A DNA stretch of 25,871 nt from a virus. Numbering within the stretch: the first letter of the stretch is position 1; each line of letters opens with the position of its first letter. A program made the position numbers and the translations under genes. Under the pieces are notes generated by a model that did no database searches, was not told the origin of the DNA, and was given only the letters and a program-made list of their open reading frames with translations. Location: positions 1-25,871 of IMG/VR virus record IMGVR_UViG_3300036719_000911; one strand, written 5' to 3'. Below are positions 1 through 7,383 of this stretch, in pieces.

Positions 1-119
1 ACAAGGAACAAAAGGCTGATTCTTTGCAGGCAATCTCTTCTGTCTTTGACAGGATGGCACTGGAGAAGCTGAAGATGAAGGACCCCGATCTCGCAACCCG
101 TTTAAGGCTTGAGGACTAA
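1..119 (+). CDS. C-terminal fragment of an upstream virion protein (partial)
   Basis: An open frame enters from the left edge (first full codon at base 3) and stops with TAA at 117-119. The 38 visible residues are charged and look helical (for example LEKLKMKDPDLATRLRLED). They are too few to assign a family. The position directly before a T7-type tail fibre, which in T7-like phages follows the large internal virion protein, suggests the end of an internal core or ejection protein. That is inference from gene order. Eleven bases, including an AGAGGT ribosome binding site, separate it from the fibre gene, so the two are probably co-transcribed. Confidence 0.6.
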   Translation, partial: KEQKADSLQAISSVFDRMALEKLKMKDPDLATRLRLED

Positions 120-130
120 GAGGTAACAAT

Positions 131-2293
131 ATGGCAATCGATATTTCTGATGTACTGCGTAGAGTTGTCTATGCGCCTAATGGTACAGGACCGTATCAGT
201 TTACCTTCGAGGTTCTCGCGCAGACAGACATTGCTGTCTATCGTGGCTCCACGTTGCTGACACTAACGACTGACTATACCGTCAGTCTTAATGTCGATGG
301 CACTGGCTCGGTTACGCTGGTAACTACCGCAGGCACAAGTAACATCACCATCGTTGGGGACCGTGGTATTGCCCGGTCTACTGACTTCGTGACTGGTGGC
401 GACTTGCTGGCTAACTCGCTGAACGAAGAGTTAGATGCTCAGACGATCTTCAATCAGCAGACATATGAGTTGGCGCTGCGTGGTCTAAAGGCTCCGGTCT
501 ATGACCCGACAGACATCAACATGACACTGCCTGCAAAGTCATCGCGTGTTGGCAAAGTGCTTTCATTCGATGCGACGACAGGTGATCCTGTTGCATCGAT
601 TACTGCAACTGAAGTAATGAACGCGCAGACGTATGCTACTAACGCTGCTAACAGTGCTACAGCGGCTGCATCCTCAGCTTCTTCGGCATCCACCTCGGCC
701 TCAAGCGCCAGTAGCTCTGCCAGCACAGCTACGACTCAAGCCAGCAATGCTTCGACCTCTGCGTCGAATGCTTCGACCAGTGCGACGAACGCATCCAACT
801 CGGCCAGCTCGGCATCGACCAGCGCCAGCAACGCAGCAACCTCGGCGACGAACGCATCCAACAGCGCGAGTGCAGCTAGTACGTCGGCGACCAACGCATC
901 GAACTCAGCAACAGCTGCCAGCACGTCTGCCAGCAATGCCAGCACAAGTGCAACAAACGCATCGAACAGCGCCACTGCTGCGGCCACAAGTGAAACAAAT
1001 GCAGCGACATCTGCTGCGGCTGCTGCGGCTGCGTTGGATAACTTTGATGATCGCTACCTTGGTGCGAAGTCTAGTAACCCGACGGTGGACAATGACGGCA
1101 ACGCACTGCTGACAGGTGCGTTGTACTACCGCACGACCACGCCTGTGGGCATGAAAGTCTACGACGGCGCTCAGTGGCTGGAGGCTTCTGCTGCCCAGCA
1201 GTCGCTGATGGTGACCTATGAGTATGTCGCCACCTCAGGCCAGACTACTTTCTCCGGCACAGATGCCAATGGCGCGACTCTCTCCTATGTCGCCAACAGC
1301 ATCAGCGTATCGTTGAACGGCGTGACGCTGCGTCCGGGTGATGACTACACCGCGACCAACGGCACCAGCGTTGTGCTGACTTCTGCTGCCGCGCTGAACG
1401 ACGAGCTGATGGTAATCGCCTTCGCTGTGTTCAACGTGGCAAACGCTGTCGCCAAGACCGGCGACACAATGACGGGTGCGCTGAATCTGCAAGCGAACTT
1501 GGTATTCGACGGCAACGCACGGCGCATCACTGGCGACTTCAGCAATGCGACGATTGCTAACCGTGTGTTGTTCCAGACGAGTACGGCTAACTCTAATTCC
1601 TCTCTGGGTGTTATCCCAAACGGAACAGCGCAACAAGGAAACATTCGCTTATACAACAACTCAGACCCAACTAACGCATCAATTCTTGAAGCGCTTTCTG
1701 GCGGCGGCGGCGAGGTTTCCGTTCGTTCCGGCATCACAGGAACCGGCACCTACCTCCCCATGACCTTCTGGACGAATGGCAGCGAGACAGCGCGTTTTAG
1801 TGCCACGGCAAAGACTTTGATTTTGTCTGGTGGTGACACAACTGCAAACGGCACAGGCATCACCTTCCCTGCTACGCAATCTGCATCATCTAACGAAAAC
1901 ACGCTAGATGATTATGAGGAAGGAAGCACAACCATCTTTTTTGCAGACAACACTTCTGGCGGAAACGCCTATGGAGTAAATTGCCGATACGTAAAAATCG
2001 GGAAGTGGGTGTATATAAACTTTTCTGCTTATTATGATTCAACCCCAACTTGGACAGCGGGAAACGCAATTTATATTCGAGGGTTGCCTTTTACTACTCA
2101 ACATGAAGGTTGTGCTGGGGCGTTCATGTTGTGGACTACATTAGGAAATAGCGTTCCAATTTACGCTTGGCAGCCAAGTGGACAGACTTACTTTGTTCTT
2201 AGACAACTTGACTGGGGCGTCACCATTGTTGGGTCAAATATGCGGTCGCAATTGCTGACGTATGGAAATCTTATGTACATAACAACAACCTAA
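131..2293 (+). CDS. Tail fibre protein with T7-type N-terminal attachment domain
   Basis: A 720-residue fibre that should bind the tail at its N-terminus and the host surface at its C-terminus. Residues 1 to about 120 resemble the T7 gp17 N-terminal domain (YQFTFEVLAQTDIAVYRG, then a GDRGIARSTDF-like end). Residues 170-300 are an Ala/Ser/Thr/Asn repeat shaft. Residues 311-350 resemble a common fibre adapter (ALYYRTTTPVGMKVYDGAQW), and about 360-440 form a beta-rich LNGVTLRPGDDYTATNG module. The C-terminus carries the LDDYEEGST and YVKIGKWV motifs seen in many phage fibre tips. Bases after about 1900 are more AT-rich than the shaft, consistent with an exchanged receptor-binding tip. The start is ATG after AGAGGT. 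Domain assignments are by motif recognition only. Confidence 0.93.
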   Translation: MAIDISDVLRRVVYAPNGTGPYQFTFEVLAQTDIAVYRGSTLLTLTTDYTVSLNVDGTGSVTLVTTAGTSNITIVGDRGIARSTDFVTGGDLLANSLNEELDAQTIFNQQTYELALRGLKAPVYDPTDINMTLPAKSSRVGKVLSFDATTGDPVASITATEVMNAQTYATNAANSATAAASSASSASTSASSASSSASTATTQASNASTSASNASTSATNASNSASSASTSASNAATSATNASNSASAASTSATNASNSATAASTSASNASTSATNASNSATAAATSETNAATSAAAAAAALDNFDDRYLGAKSSNPTVDNDGNALLTGALYYRTTTPVGMKVYDGAQWLEASAAQQSLMVTYEYVATSGQTTFSGTDANGATLSYVANSISVSLNGVTLRPGDDYTATNGTSVVLTSAAALNDELMVIAFAVFNVANAVAKTGDTMTGALNLQANLVFDGNARRITGDFSNATIANRVLFQTSTANSNSSLGVIPNGTAQQGNIRLYNNSDPTNASILEALSGGGGEVSVRSGITGTGTYLPMTFWTNGSETARFSATAKTLILSGGDTTANGTGITFPATQSASSNENTLDDYEEGSTTIFFADNTSGGNAYGVNCRYVKIGKWVYINFSAYYDSTPTWTAGNAIYIRGLPFTTQHEGCAGAFMLWTTLGNSVPIYAWQPSGQTYFVLRQLDWGVTIVGSNMRSQLLTYGNLMYITTT
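638..1030 (+). repeat. Low-complexity SASNAST/SATNASNS repeat in the fibre shaft
   Basis: About 130 codons made almost only of Ser, Ala, Thr and Asn, with recurring heptad-like units such as SATNASN and STSASNA. This is the usual appearance of a trimeric fibre shaft or coiled-coil spacer. The repeat makes all other frames open too, which produces long spurious reading frames on both strands. Synonymous codons vary between units (agc, tcg, tca), so the array is not a fresh DNA-level tandem duplication. Confidence 0.85.
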
Positions 2294-2295
2294 TT

Positions 2296-2318
2296 ATCTA
2301 CACCGGACTAGTGTAGAT
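2296..2318 (+). other. Hairpin between fibre gene and next gene
   Basis: ATCTACAC and GTGTAGAT form a perfect 8-base-pair inverted repeat around a 7-base loop, starting two bases after the fibre stop codon. No T-tract follows, so it is not a typical intrinsic terminator. An RNA processing or mRNA-end stabilising role is possible. Confidence 0.6.
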
Positions 2319-2339
2319 GGACTCTGAAAGGAAACAGAA

Positions 2340-2591
2340 ATGGCAATTACCAAAGAAACGGTTGTAGACCAAATCACCGTAACAGAGAACGGTATTGTGC
2401 TGTATCGCGAAGCCACTAGGATCATTGAAGACGGCAAGGTGCTGACACAGACTTACCACCGCACAAGCCTGACACCGGGGCAAGACCTTGCTGGTCAGCC
2501 AGCAAATGTGGTCGCCATCGCGCAAGTGGCATGGACTCCTGAAGTGATCGCTGCGTATCAAGCACAGCAAGCCGCATTGGAGGCCAAATAA
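2340..2591 (+). CDS. Small fibre-associated hypothetical protein
   Basis: An 83-residue protein preceded by AAAGGAAAC, a good ribosome binding site. It has a two-part look: a beta-rich N-terminal half (TVTENGIVLYREATRIIEDG, followed by YHRTSL) and an Ala/Gln-rich helical end (TPEVIAAYQAQQAALEAK). Similar small proteins are common beside tail fibre genes in phages, but I cannot name a function. Its stop overlaps the start of the next gene by one base (TAATG), so translation is probably coupled. A chaperone or minor tail role is conceivable from the context only. Confidence 0.8.
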   Translation: MAITKETVVDQITVTENGIVLYREATRIIEDGKVLTQTYHRTSLTPGQDLAGQPANVVAIAQVAWTPEVIAAYQAQQAALEAK

Positions 2592-3589
2592 TGCCACGAT
2601 CCAGAGAACTAGCAGAACTTGCCACCAGCTATGACAGCGGTGGCTCACTTGGTTTCCGTAACCGCATCATTAACGGTGACTGTAGGATCGACCAGCGGAA
2701 TAACGGGGCGAGTAGCACTATTGCAGGGACTCGTACTTATTATCTCGATAGATGGAACTCTGTGGAGACTACGGACGGCGCTGCAACTATTCAACAAGTA
2801 ACGGATGCCCCTTCTGGTTTCAACAACTCGTTAAAAGTTACCGTGACTAGCACAGACACAAGTCTGGGAGCCACGCAATTTATAGATGTTCAAACACGCA
2901 TCGAAGGATTCAACATTGCTGACCTCGGGTGGGGAACTGCATCTGCAAAGCCGGTAACTCTGTCGTTTTGGGTTCGCTCAAGTTTGACTGGGACTTTTGG
3001 CGGTTCCTTCACAAACGACTCCGACAGGTCTTATCCTTTTACGTACACGATTTCATCCGCAGACACATGGGAACAAAAATCTGTCACTGTTGTTGGTGAC
3101 ACAACTGGAACGTGGGCAACAAATAACGCAAAAGGCATCTTGGTCACTTTTGGGTTGGGTGTCGGCTCTACTTATAGCGGCACAGCCGGAGCATGGGCTG
3201 GTAGTTTTTTGTTGTCAGCCACGGGCGCAGTCAACCTAATGGCAACCAACGGAGCCACCTTCTACATCACTGGCGTACAACTAGAAGCTGGCTCAGTAGC
3301 AACACCATTTGAGCGCAGAGATTATGGGCGTGAGTTGGCGATGTGCCAGCGGTATTACGAAGTGTTGGATTTGAAATCACTGATGGGTACTGCTGGTGGA
3401 TTTACAGTAGCAACTGCATATTTCAAAACAGACAAAAGAGCTGCCCCTACTTTGGGTACATACGTTAATAGTCCGCAGGGGGCGCTTGCAGCCCCGACTG
3501 GAACAGATTTTATCGGCACTAGGTCTGTCGCTTTTGTTACTAACACTACCTCTATGAACTTTTCTGTACCTGCGTCTGCGGAGCTATGA
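2591..3589 (+). CDS. Second tail fibre or tailspike-like carbohydrate-binding protein
   Basis: A 332-residue protein with the recognisable fibre signature [16 protein letters not shown] near residues 22-37, followed by a YYLDRW motif. A jelly-roll-like carbohydrate-binding region follows ([57 protein letters not shown]). After residue 248 the [11 protein letters not shown] motif leads into a short C-terminal domain ending PASAEL, a normal ending for this fibre class, so the gene looks complete. It probably binds host or capsule polysaccharide. It starts one base inside the preceding stop codon and lies two bases before the next gene, which places it in the fibre transcription unit. Confidence 0.85.
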   Translation: MPRSRELAELATSYDSGGSLGFRNRIINGDCRIDQRNNGASSTIAGTRTYYLDRWNSVETTDGAATIQQVTDAPSGFNNSLKVTVTSTDTSLGATQFIDVQTRIEGFNIADLGWGTASAKPVTLSFWVRSSLTGTFGGSFTNDSDRSYPFTYTISSADTWEQKSVTVVGDTTGTWATNNAKGILVTFGLGVGSTYSGTAGAWAGSFLLSATGAVNLMATNGATFYITGVQLEAGSVATPFERRDYGRELAMCQRYYEVLDLKSLMGTAGGFTVATAYFKTDKRAAPTLGTYVNSPQGALAAPTGTDFIGTRSVAFVTNTTSMNFSVPASAEL

Positions 3590-3591
3590 CA

Positions 3592-3765
3592 ATGTATAAA
3601 AAGTTAAACCATCCAATAACAAAGCAACCAGCGGAATGTGTAAGCCGCTTAACAGATGGCGCTTGCATTCCATTCGACCCAGCCAACACGGATTACCAAG
3701 CCTATCTAAAGTGGCTTGCCGAGGGCAACGAACCATTGCCAGCAGACGAGGTGTCAGGTGAATGA
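3592..3765 (+). CDS. Small fibre-tip-associated protein
   Basis: A 57-residue gene starting at ATG 3592, just after the fibre stop at 3587-3589. The C-terminal half, with the motif [20 protein letters not shown], matches a stretch common at the ends of phage fibre or fibre-assembly proteins. It may be a detached fibre-assembly or adapter module. Its last codons overlap the GTG start of the next gene (GTGAATGA), which supports active translation. The function is not known. Confidence 0.75.
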   Translation: MYKKLNHPITKQPAECVSRLTDGACIPFDPANTDYQAYLKWLAEGNEPLPADEVSGE

Positions 3766-4036
3766 TTGGCTGACTAACCTTGGCGTTGGTGCTGGTGCTG
3801 CTGTTGCCGGTGCCTATGCCATGTACCGCAAGGTGCTGGCTGACAACCGCGAAGGCCGCATCAACAGCACGACAGACGCTGCTACCCAGCAGGTCATCCA
3901 GATGCTGCGGGAGGAAGTGTCACGCCTGTCTGATCGGCTGGCTGCGGTCGAGGAACAGAACCGTCGGTGCGAGGAGATGAACGATAGCCTGCGCGAAGAG
4001 ATCATCAGCATGAAGAAGCAGCTCCACCTGTTCTGA
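3758..4036 (+). CDS. Small membrane-anchored coiled-coil protein
   Basis: A 92-residue protein. I chose GTG at 3758 because GAGG lies about six bases upstream and it overlaps the previous stop; a longer TTG-initiated version has no such support. Residues 1-22 hold a glycine/alanine-rich hydrophobic segment ([16 protein letters not shown]). The rest is a charged heptad-like helix ([20 protein letters not shown]). The layout suggests an inner-membrane anchor with a coiled coil, reminiscent of phage lysis accessory or spanin-like proteins. A clear spanin pair exists downstream, so this role is not assigned. The next gene follows after one base. Confidence 0.75.
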   Translation: MNDWLTNLGVGAGAAVAGAYAMYRKVLADNREGRINSTTDAATQQVIQMLREEVSRLSDRLAAVEEQNRRCEEMNDSLREEIISMKKQLHLF

Positions 4037-4037
4037 T

Positions 4038-4736
4038 GTGCTTGACCCGATCACAATTGCTGCGGCCTACAAGGCCTGTACCACAGCAATCGATCTTGCC
4101 AAGAAAGGCGTTGAGTTATACAAGCAGATTAAATCCACGAGCGGGGATGTCAGCGATGTACTGAAAGACCTGCGAGAGCAGTACAACAGAATAGCCAGCC
4201 CGAGTAAGGAGCAGACGAAGCAGTACAACGAAGAGGTAAAGAAGGTGCAGGAGGTGGCGAAGGCCGCGCCAGATGATGTGCTGAATGACATCTGGTCAAA
4301 CCTTGGCAACTTCATTGACCAGTATGAGGCGCTGGCAAAGATTTATGTACAGAGCGAGGCAGCAGCGAAAGAGGTTTACAAGGGTGATCTGTCGCTAGGT
4401 CGCAGGGCTCTGGAGCGTATCCGTCTGGAGTCTAAGCTGGACGAGATGCTGGCGCAGGTGCGAGAGCAGATGGTCTACAACACGCCACCAGAGCTGGGGT
4501 CTGTGTGGTCAAGGTTCGAGAAGGCATGGCATGACATACAAAACGAGCAGGCAGATGCGCTGGCAATAGAAACCAGAAAGATTCAGGCAGCTAGATGGCA
4601 ACGAAAGCAGGCGGTAAATCGGCTCAAGGCGCGTCTGGTATACGTTGGGGCGACCGTGTTCGTGATTCTATGGGCGGTGGGAATAATGCTTCTGGTGGTC
4701 AGAAGCGCGACAATGAGGATGTACCTTGGTCACTGA
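4038..4736 (+). CDS. Helical protein with C-terminal transmembrane segment, unknown function
   Basis: A 232-residue protein starting with GTG, one base after the upstream stop. The N-terminus (LDPITIAAAYKACTTAIDLA) is amphipathic. The body is long, charged and helical, and a single strong membrane span lies near residues 203-224 (LVYVGATVFVILWAVGIMLL). Its position between fibre genes and the endolysin is compatible with a lysis or envelope role, but no catalytic motif is visible. The last 142 bases are shared with the following gene in another frame, and the membrane span of this protein is encoded inside that overlap. Confidence 0.8.
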   Translation: MLDPITIAAAYKACTTAIDLAKKGVELYKQIKSTSGDVSDVLKDLREQYNRIASPSKEQTKQYNEEVKKVQEVAKAAPDDVLNDIWSNLGNFIDQYEALAKIYVQSEAAAKEVYKGDLSLGRRALERIRLESKLDEMLAQVREQMVYNTPPELGSVWSRFEKAWHDIQNEQADALAIETRKIQAARWQRKQAVNRLKARLVYVGATVFVILWAVGIMLLVVRSATMRMYLGH

Positions 4737-4900
4737 TTGCTACGGTCATGGCTGTGGTGCTGATGTTCTTTATCGTCATGCCGATCTTGGCCTTCATGTA
4801 CTACGATATGTGGTTCGCCACGCAGGCGGCAGTGCATGAGGTTAGGAAGATGCGAGAGCTGCGGCGTGAGATTCAAAGCGAAAGGATGTATGGCAAATGA
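4595..4900 (+). CDS. Overlapping single-span membrane protein
   Basis: A 101-residue frame starting inside the preceding gene. The first ~46 residues are Gly/Ser/Asn-rich and soluble-looking (MATKAGGKSAQGASG, GGGNNASGGQKRD). A transmembrane helix (LIATVMAVVLMFFIVMPILA) and a basic helical tail (VRKMRELRREIQ) follow. The first base of the unique region is near the start of the membrane span. An AGG sits seven bases before ATG 4595; an internal ATG at 4670 is an alternative start. The stop overlaps the endolysin start (ATGA), which supports translation of this frame. A holin or antiholin-like role is possible but unproven. Confidence 0.72.
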   Translation: MATKAGGKSAQGASGIRWGDRVRDSMGGGNNASGGQKRDNEDVPWSLIATVMAVVLMFFIVMPILAFMYYDMWFATQAAVHEVRKMRELRREIQSERMYGK

Positions 4901-5553
4901 TTGATCGCAACGCATTCAGAAAGTTTATTCCTAAGAGCAAGTACGCTGACCAGTGGTACGACGCATTGTTCAGTCCGCAAATAGAGTTTAGCGGGAAGTC
5001 TTTGCTCGAAGAGTACGAGATCAACACACCGAAGCGCATTGCTGCTTTCCTTGCCCAGACTAGCCATGAGTCAGGCGGCTATGTATTCCTGACAGAGAAC
5101 CTGAACTACAGTGCAGAAGGTCTGGTCAGAATATTCAACAAATACTTTCCTGACTTGGCAACGGCCAAGCCCTATGCCCGTAACCCTGAGAAGATAGCGA
5201 ATAAAGTTTACGCTAACCGCATGGGCAATGGCGATGAGGCCAGCGGAGATGGGTTCAAGTTCCGTGGCCGAGGAATTTTGCAGCTCACCGGCAAAAATAA
5301 TTACTTTTGGTTTGCTGCTTCGCTTGAGATTACACCTGAAGAAGCGGCTGAATATTTGCAGACCTTCGAGGGAGCAGCGCAGAGTGCTTGCTGGTACTGG
5401 AGTGAAAATAAACTCAATCGTTTCGTTGATGCGAATGACTTTAAGGCATTAACCAAGGCAATCAATGGCGGCTACATAGGACTGGAAGACAGGGAACATC
5501 ACTATGAAATTGCGCTCAATAGCTTTAATACTTCTGGCACTCGCATGGCTTAG
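4897..5553 (+). CDS. Endolysin, glycoside hydrolase family 19 (chitinase-like)
   Basis: A 218-residue peptidoglycan hydrolase of the GH19 lysozyme/chitinase fold. AFLAQTSHESGGY (catalytic Glu at residue 58), ENLNYSAEGL (Glu 67 as the probable second acid), YANRMGNGDEASGDGFKFRG and GRGILQLTGKNNY are the family landmarks. No signal peptide or anchor is visible, so release would need a holin. The start is ATG at 4897, overlapping the previous stop by four bases. The last 50 bases overlap a lipoprotein gene in another frame. Length is normal for single-domain phage GH19 endolysins. Confidence 0.93.
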   Translation: MIDRNAFRKFIPKSKYADQWYDALFSPQIEFSGKSLLEEYEINTPKRIAAFLAQTSHESGGYVFLTENLNYSAEGLVRIFNKYFPDLATAKPYARNPEKIANKVYANRMGNGDEASGDGFKFRGRGILQLTGKNNYFWFAASLEITPEEAAEYLQTFEGAAQSACWYWSENKLNRFVDANDFKALTKAINGGYIGLEDREHHYEIALNSFNTSGTRMA

Positions 5554-5701
5554 TGGGTGTGAGGACCGCTTCAGGTACCCTTGTATGGATAACAAGAACT
5601 GGAGTAAGCCCGAATGCCAACGACCAACTTGCGCCATCACGGGTACTTGCCCTGACCAGCTAGTACCTGCTGCTGACTTTAAGCCGGAGGAACAAAAATG
5701 A
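5504..5701 (+). CDS. Small lipoprotein in the lysis cassette
   Basis: A 65-residue protein with a lipoprotein signal peptide: a hydrophobic core (IALILLALAWLSGC) and a lipobox LSGC with Cys at residue 19. The +2 residue is Glu, not the Asp that retains lipoproteins in the inner membrane, so outer-membrane sorting is likely. The mature part has four further cysteines and is short. Because a separate Rz1 lipoprotein is present downstream, this is not clearly the o-spanin. It overlaps the endolysin end by 50 bases and the next gene by four. Confidence 0.8.
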   Translation: MKLRSIALILLALAWLSGCEDRFRYPCMDNKNWSKPECQRPTCAITGTCPDQLVPAADFKPEEQK

Positions 5702-6138
5702 AGTGGAGTCCTGACCAAATTGATTCTGTCATCAAGCTAATTATTGGTACCACATTCTGCTTGGTACTTTTAATGATGAGTACATTGTCAATGTACAGTG
5801 TTGTATTCGTCACTCAAAGTATGACCTCTATTGCGCCTGCGGATAAGCAGTTCTTTATGTTGCTATCCGATATGTCGAAATACATATTGGGTGCATTGGC
5901 AACATTGCTTGCCATCAAAGGTAAGGACGGCGTTGCCAAATTGATTGACCCACCACCCGGTGTTAGCAAGGCAAGTGACTGGGCTGATCCGACTCCACCT
6001 AAGTCGCCACCACCGTCGCCTACTCATGCGCCTGTCCGCATGGAACCTACGATTGATCCAATCTCTGCCACACCTGTAGCCACAGGCTATGGCGGTAAGG
6101 CAGCACCTGTTCAACCACCTCACCCGGAGATTTCATAA
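5698..6138 (+). CDS. Two-span membrane protein, holin candidate, with proline-rich tail
   Basis: A 146-residue protein with a long hydrophobic segment at about residues 10-40 (IIGTTFCLVLLMMSTLSMYS) and a second at about 58-70 (YILGALATLLAIKG). A basic stretch (KGKDGVAK) and a long Pro-rich C-terminus (DPTPPKSPPPSPTHAP) follow. Two spans with both ends in the cytoplasm is the class II holin topology. The position directly after the endolysin supports that role. The 70-residue proline-rich extension is longer than usual for a small holin. It overlaps its neighbours by four bases and one base. Confidence 0.7.
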   Translation: MKWSPDQIDSVIKLIIGTTFCLVLLMMSTLSMYSVVFVTQSMTSIAPADKQFFMLLSDMSKYILGALATLLAIKGKDGVAKLIDPPPGVSKASDWADPTPPKSPPPSPTHAPVRMEPTIDPISATPVATGYGGKAAPVQPPHPEIS

Positions 6139-6326
6139 TGCTGATCTATGCGCGTATGGCTGTCACAGTTATTGCCAGCTTGTTCTTGGCTTTCCAAATC
6201 CATGCTGGCGAGACAAAGAAAGTTTGCCACGCTGAGAAGGATAAGAAGGGTAAGGAAGTACAGGTCTGCCGCGAGGTAAAGATTCATAAGAAGCTTGATG
6301 GCACAAAAGTGCCGCCATCAAAATGA
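6138..6326 (+). CDS. Small exported periplasmic protein
   Basis: A 62-residue protein with an N-terminal signal peptide (hydrophobic MAVTVIASLFLAFQ and a likely signal peptidase I site after IHA at residue 23). The mature peptide is short and very Lys-rich, with two cysteines at residues 30 and 44 that could form one disulphide (VCHAEKDKKGKEVQVC). No family is recognised. It is embedded in the lysis cassette, sharing one base with the holin candidate and four with Rz, so a periplasmic accessory role in lysis is a reasonable inference. Confidence 0.72.
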   Translation: MLIYARMAVTVIASLFLAFQIHAGETKKVCHAEKDKKGKEVQVCREVKIHKKLDGTKVPPSK

Positions 6327-6787
6327 ATCCCTATTTTGTGGCCGGTGCCGTTATCGCTGTCGCCCTTGCAGGCGCTGGTGGCTATGTCAAAGGTACGGCG
6401 CACGGTAAGGCAGAGGTCCAGTCTGCGTGGGATCAGGAACGTGCCAAGCAGGCAGAGGAATATGCGAAGGCACAGGCTGCTGCGCGTGAGAAGGAGCAGG
6501 AACTACAGGCACAGGCTGACCAGTTAAGGAAGGAATCGTATGAACAAATCAGGGATATTAATGCTCGGTCTGACAAGCTTATTAACAGCTTGCGCCAGCG
6601 CCCCGAGCGTCCCACCACCTCGGCAAGTGCCGTGTCCGGTGCCACCCAATCTTGCGGTGGAGCGAGTGGAGCGGAACTGGCAAGCCGAGATGCAATCTTT
6701 CTTGCAGGGTACAGTGCCGATGCCCAAAGACTCCAAGCAGCCCTCGACACCTGCGTCAAACAATACGAAGCCTTGAGGCCTAAGTAG
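6323..6787 (+). CDS. Rz: Inner-membrane spanin, Rz-like
   Basis: A 154-residue protein with an N-terminal membrane anchor (FVAGAVIAVALAGAGGY) followed by a long charged coiled coil (residues 32-90) and a C-terminal part with two cysteines. This is the i-spanin plan: anchored in the inner membrane, with a periplasmic helix that bridges to an outer-membrane lipoprotein to fuse the membranes at the end of lysis. The decisive support is a second gene nested completely inside, in the +1 frame, encoding a proline-rich lipoprotein. It ends convergently with the leftward operon, overlapping it by eight bases. Confidence 0.9.
   Translation: MNPYFVAGAVIAVALAGAGGYVKGTAHGKAEVQSAWDQERAKQAEEYAKAQAAAREKEQELQAQADQLRKESYEQIRDINARSDKLINSLRQRPERPTTSASAVSGATQSCGGASGAELASRDAIFLAGYSADAQRLQAALDTCVKQYEALRPK
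6540..6776 (+). CDS. Rz1: Outer-membrane spanin lipoprotein, Rz1-like, nested inside Rz
   Basis: A 78-residue frame wholly inside the Rz gene. It has a lipoprotein signal with lipobox LTAC (Cys 18), followed by a proline-rich mature protein (SVPPPRQVPCPVPP), the usual o-spanin composition. AAGGA lies five bases before ATG 6540. It pairs with Rz to span the periplasm. Complete nesting in the +1 frame is the arrangement known from lambda Rz/Rz1. The Pro-rich part coincides with the linker region of Rz in the overlapping frame. Confidence 0.9.
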   Translation: MNKSGILMLGLTSLLTACASAPSVPPPRQVPCPVPPNLAVERVERNWQAEMQSFLQGTVPMPKDSKQPSTPASNNTKP

Positions 6788-7199
6788 CGCGTCTGAAGTA
6801 GTCAGTCGGGATATGGACCACTGGTTCTATATCCTGACTGTCCCCTCTATCTTTCCTGCCGCCTACGCCGTAGGTAACATCGCACCAGCCTTGCTTGTGG
6901 TAGAAGATACCGTCGCTCCACCGGACGATGACAATGAACTTTCCCCCGATCTCTTGTGCCATTGCCTTGCCGTGCATCCACTTGTGCATTGATAGCATCA
7001 AGGTAGGATACTGACTGCGAGGATTGTTTCGGCACTTGAGTTCAGCAAATCCTTTGGCTTGTCCTTTCTTTGTCAGCATCCAGTCTACATGGTAGGCGCG
7101 AGGCAGCTTGTGAAAGTCCACTTCCCACATGAGGTACAAAGCTTCTTGTACTTCCTTCTCTCGCTTTAAGTCTGCCTGTGTCTCATAGATGGGGCGCAT
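6780..7199 (-). CDS. PD-(D/E)XK-like nuclease candidate
   Basis: A 139-residue protein, the last gene of the leftward operon. Residues 37-55 (HVDWMLTKKGQAKGFAELK) contain Asp 39 followed by Glu 53-x-Lys 55, the spacing of a PD-(D/E)XK nuclease core. Helices and strands around it (LMLSMHKWMHGKAMAQEIGG, then KFIVIVRW) fit the small restriction-endonuclease-like fold. The assignment rests on this motif only. It could be a Holliday junction resolvase-like or other structure-specific nuclease working with the RecT/YqaJ proteins. Its stop lies inside the Rz end; its start overlaps the upstream gene by 17 bases. Confidence 0.75.
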   Translation of the reverse strand: MRPIYETQADLKREKEVQEALYLMWEVDFHKLPRAYHVDWMLTKKGQAKGFAELKCRNNPRSQYPTLMLSMHKWMHGKAMAQEIGGKFIVIVRWSDGIFYHKQGWCDVTYGVGGRKDRGDSQDIEPVVHIPTDYFRRAT

Positions 7200-7383
7200 T
7201 CTTTTCCTTCAGCTTGGCTTCGATTGCACGGGCAAACTCTGTCTGCTTTTCTTCGCTGCAATAGTTCACCAGCGTAATGTTGCAGTCGCCAATGACAGTG
7301 CCGATTTCATCATCCGTTAATGATTGCCATTCGCGTTGTGGCGGCATAGAGCCTTTCTGATACTGGTTGTGGTCTCCACTCAT
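7183..7383 (-). CDS. Small hypothetical early protein
   Basis: A 66-residue protein. The middle (REWQSLTDDEIGTVIGDC) and the C-terminal charged helix (EFARAIEAKLKEKNAP) resemble small phage proteins often found in early operons, but no function is known. The ATG overlaps the upstream gene's stop by four bases (ATGA), indicating coupled translation. No catalytic motif or membrane segment is visible. Confidence 0.7.
   Translation of the reverse strand: MSGDHNQYQKGSMPPQREWQSLTDDEIGTVIGDCNITLVNYCSEEKQTEFARAIEAKLKEKNAPHL

Noticed and set aside
638-1030. CRISPR-like or tandem DNA repeat in the fibre
   Set aside because: The repetition is at the protein level with varied codons, and there are no constant repeats with unique spacers. 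No CRISPR array was seen anywhere in the window.
633-1112. Long open frames on both strands across the fibre repeat (633-1112 forward, 736-987 reverse)
   Set aside because: They arise because the Ser/Ala/Thr/Asn repeat avoids stop codons in other frames. Their composition is extreme (Arg/Pro/Gln or Ala/Leu/Asp only) and they have no ribosome binding sites.
2591-3589. Diversity-generating retroelement variable region at the fibre end
   Set aside because: No reverse transcriptase gene or template repeat is visible in the window, and the C-terminus matches an ordinary PASAEL ending.
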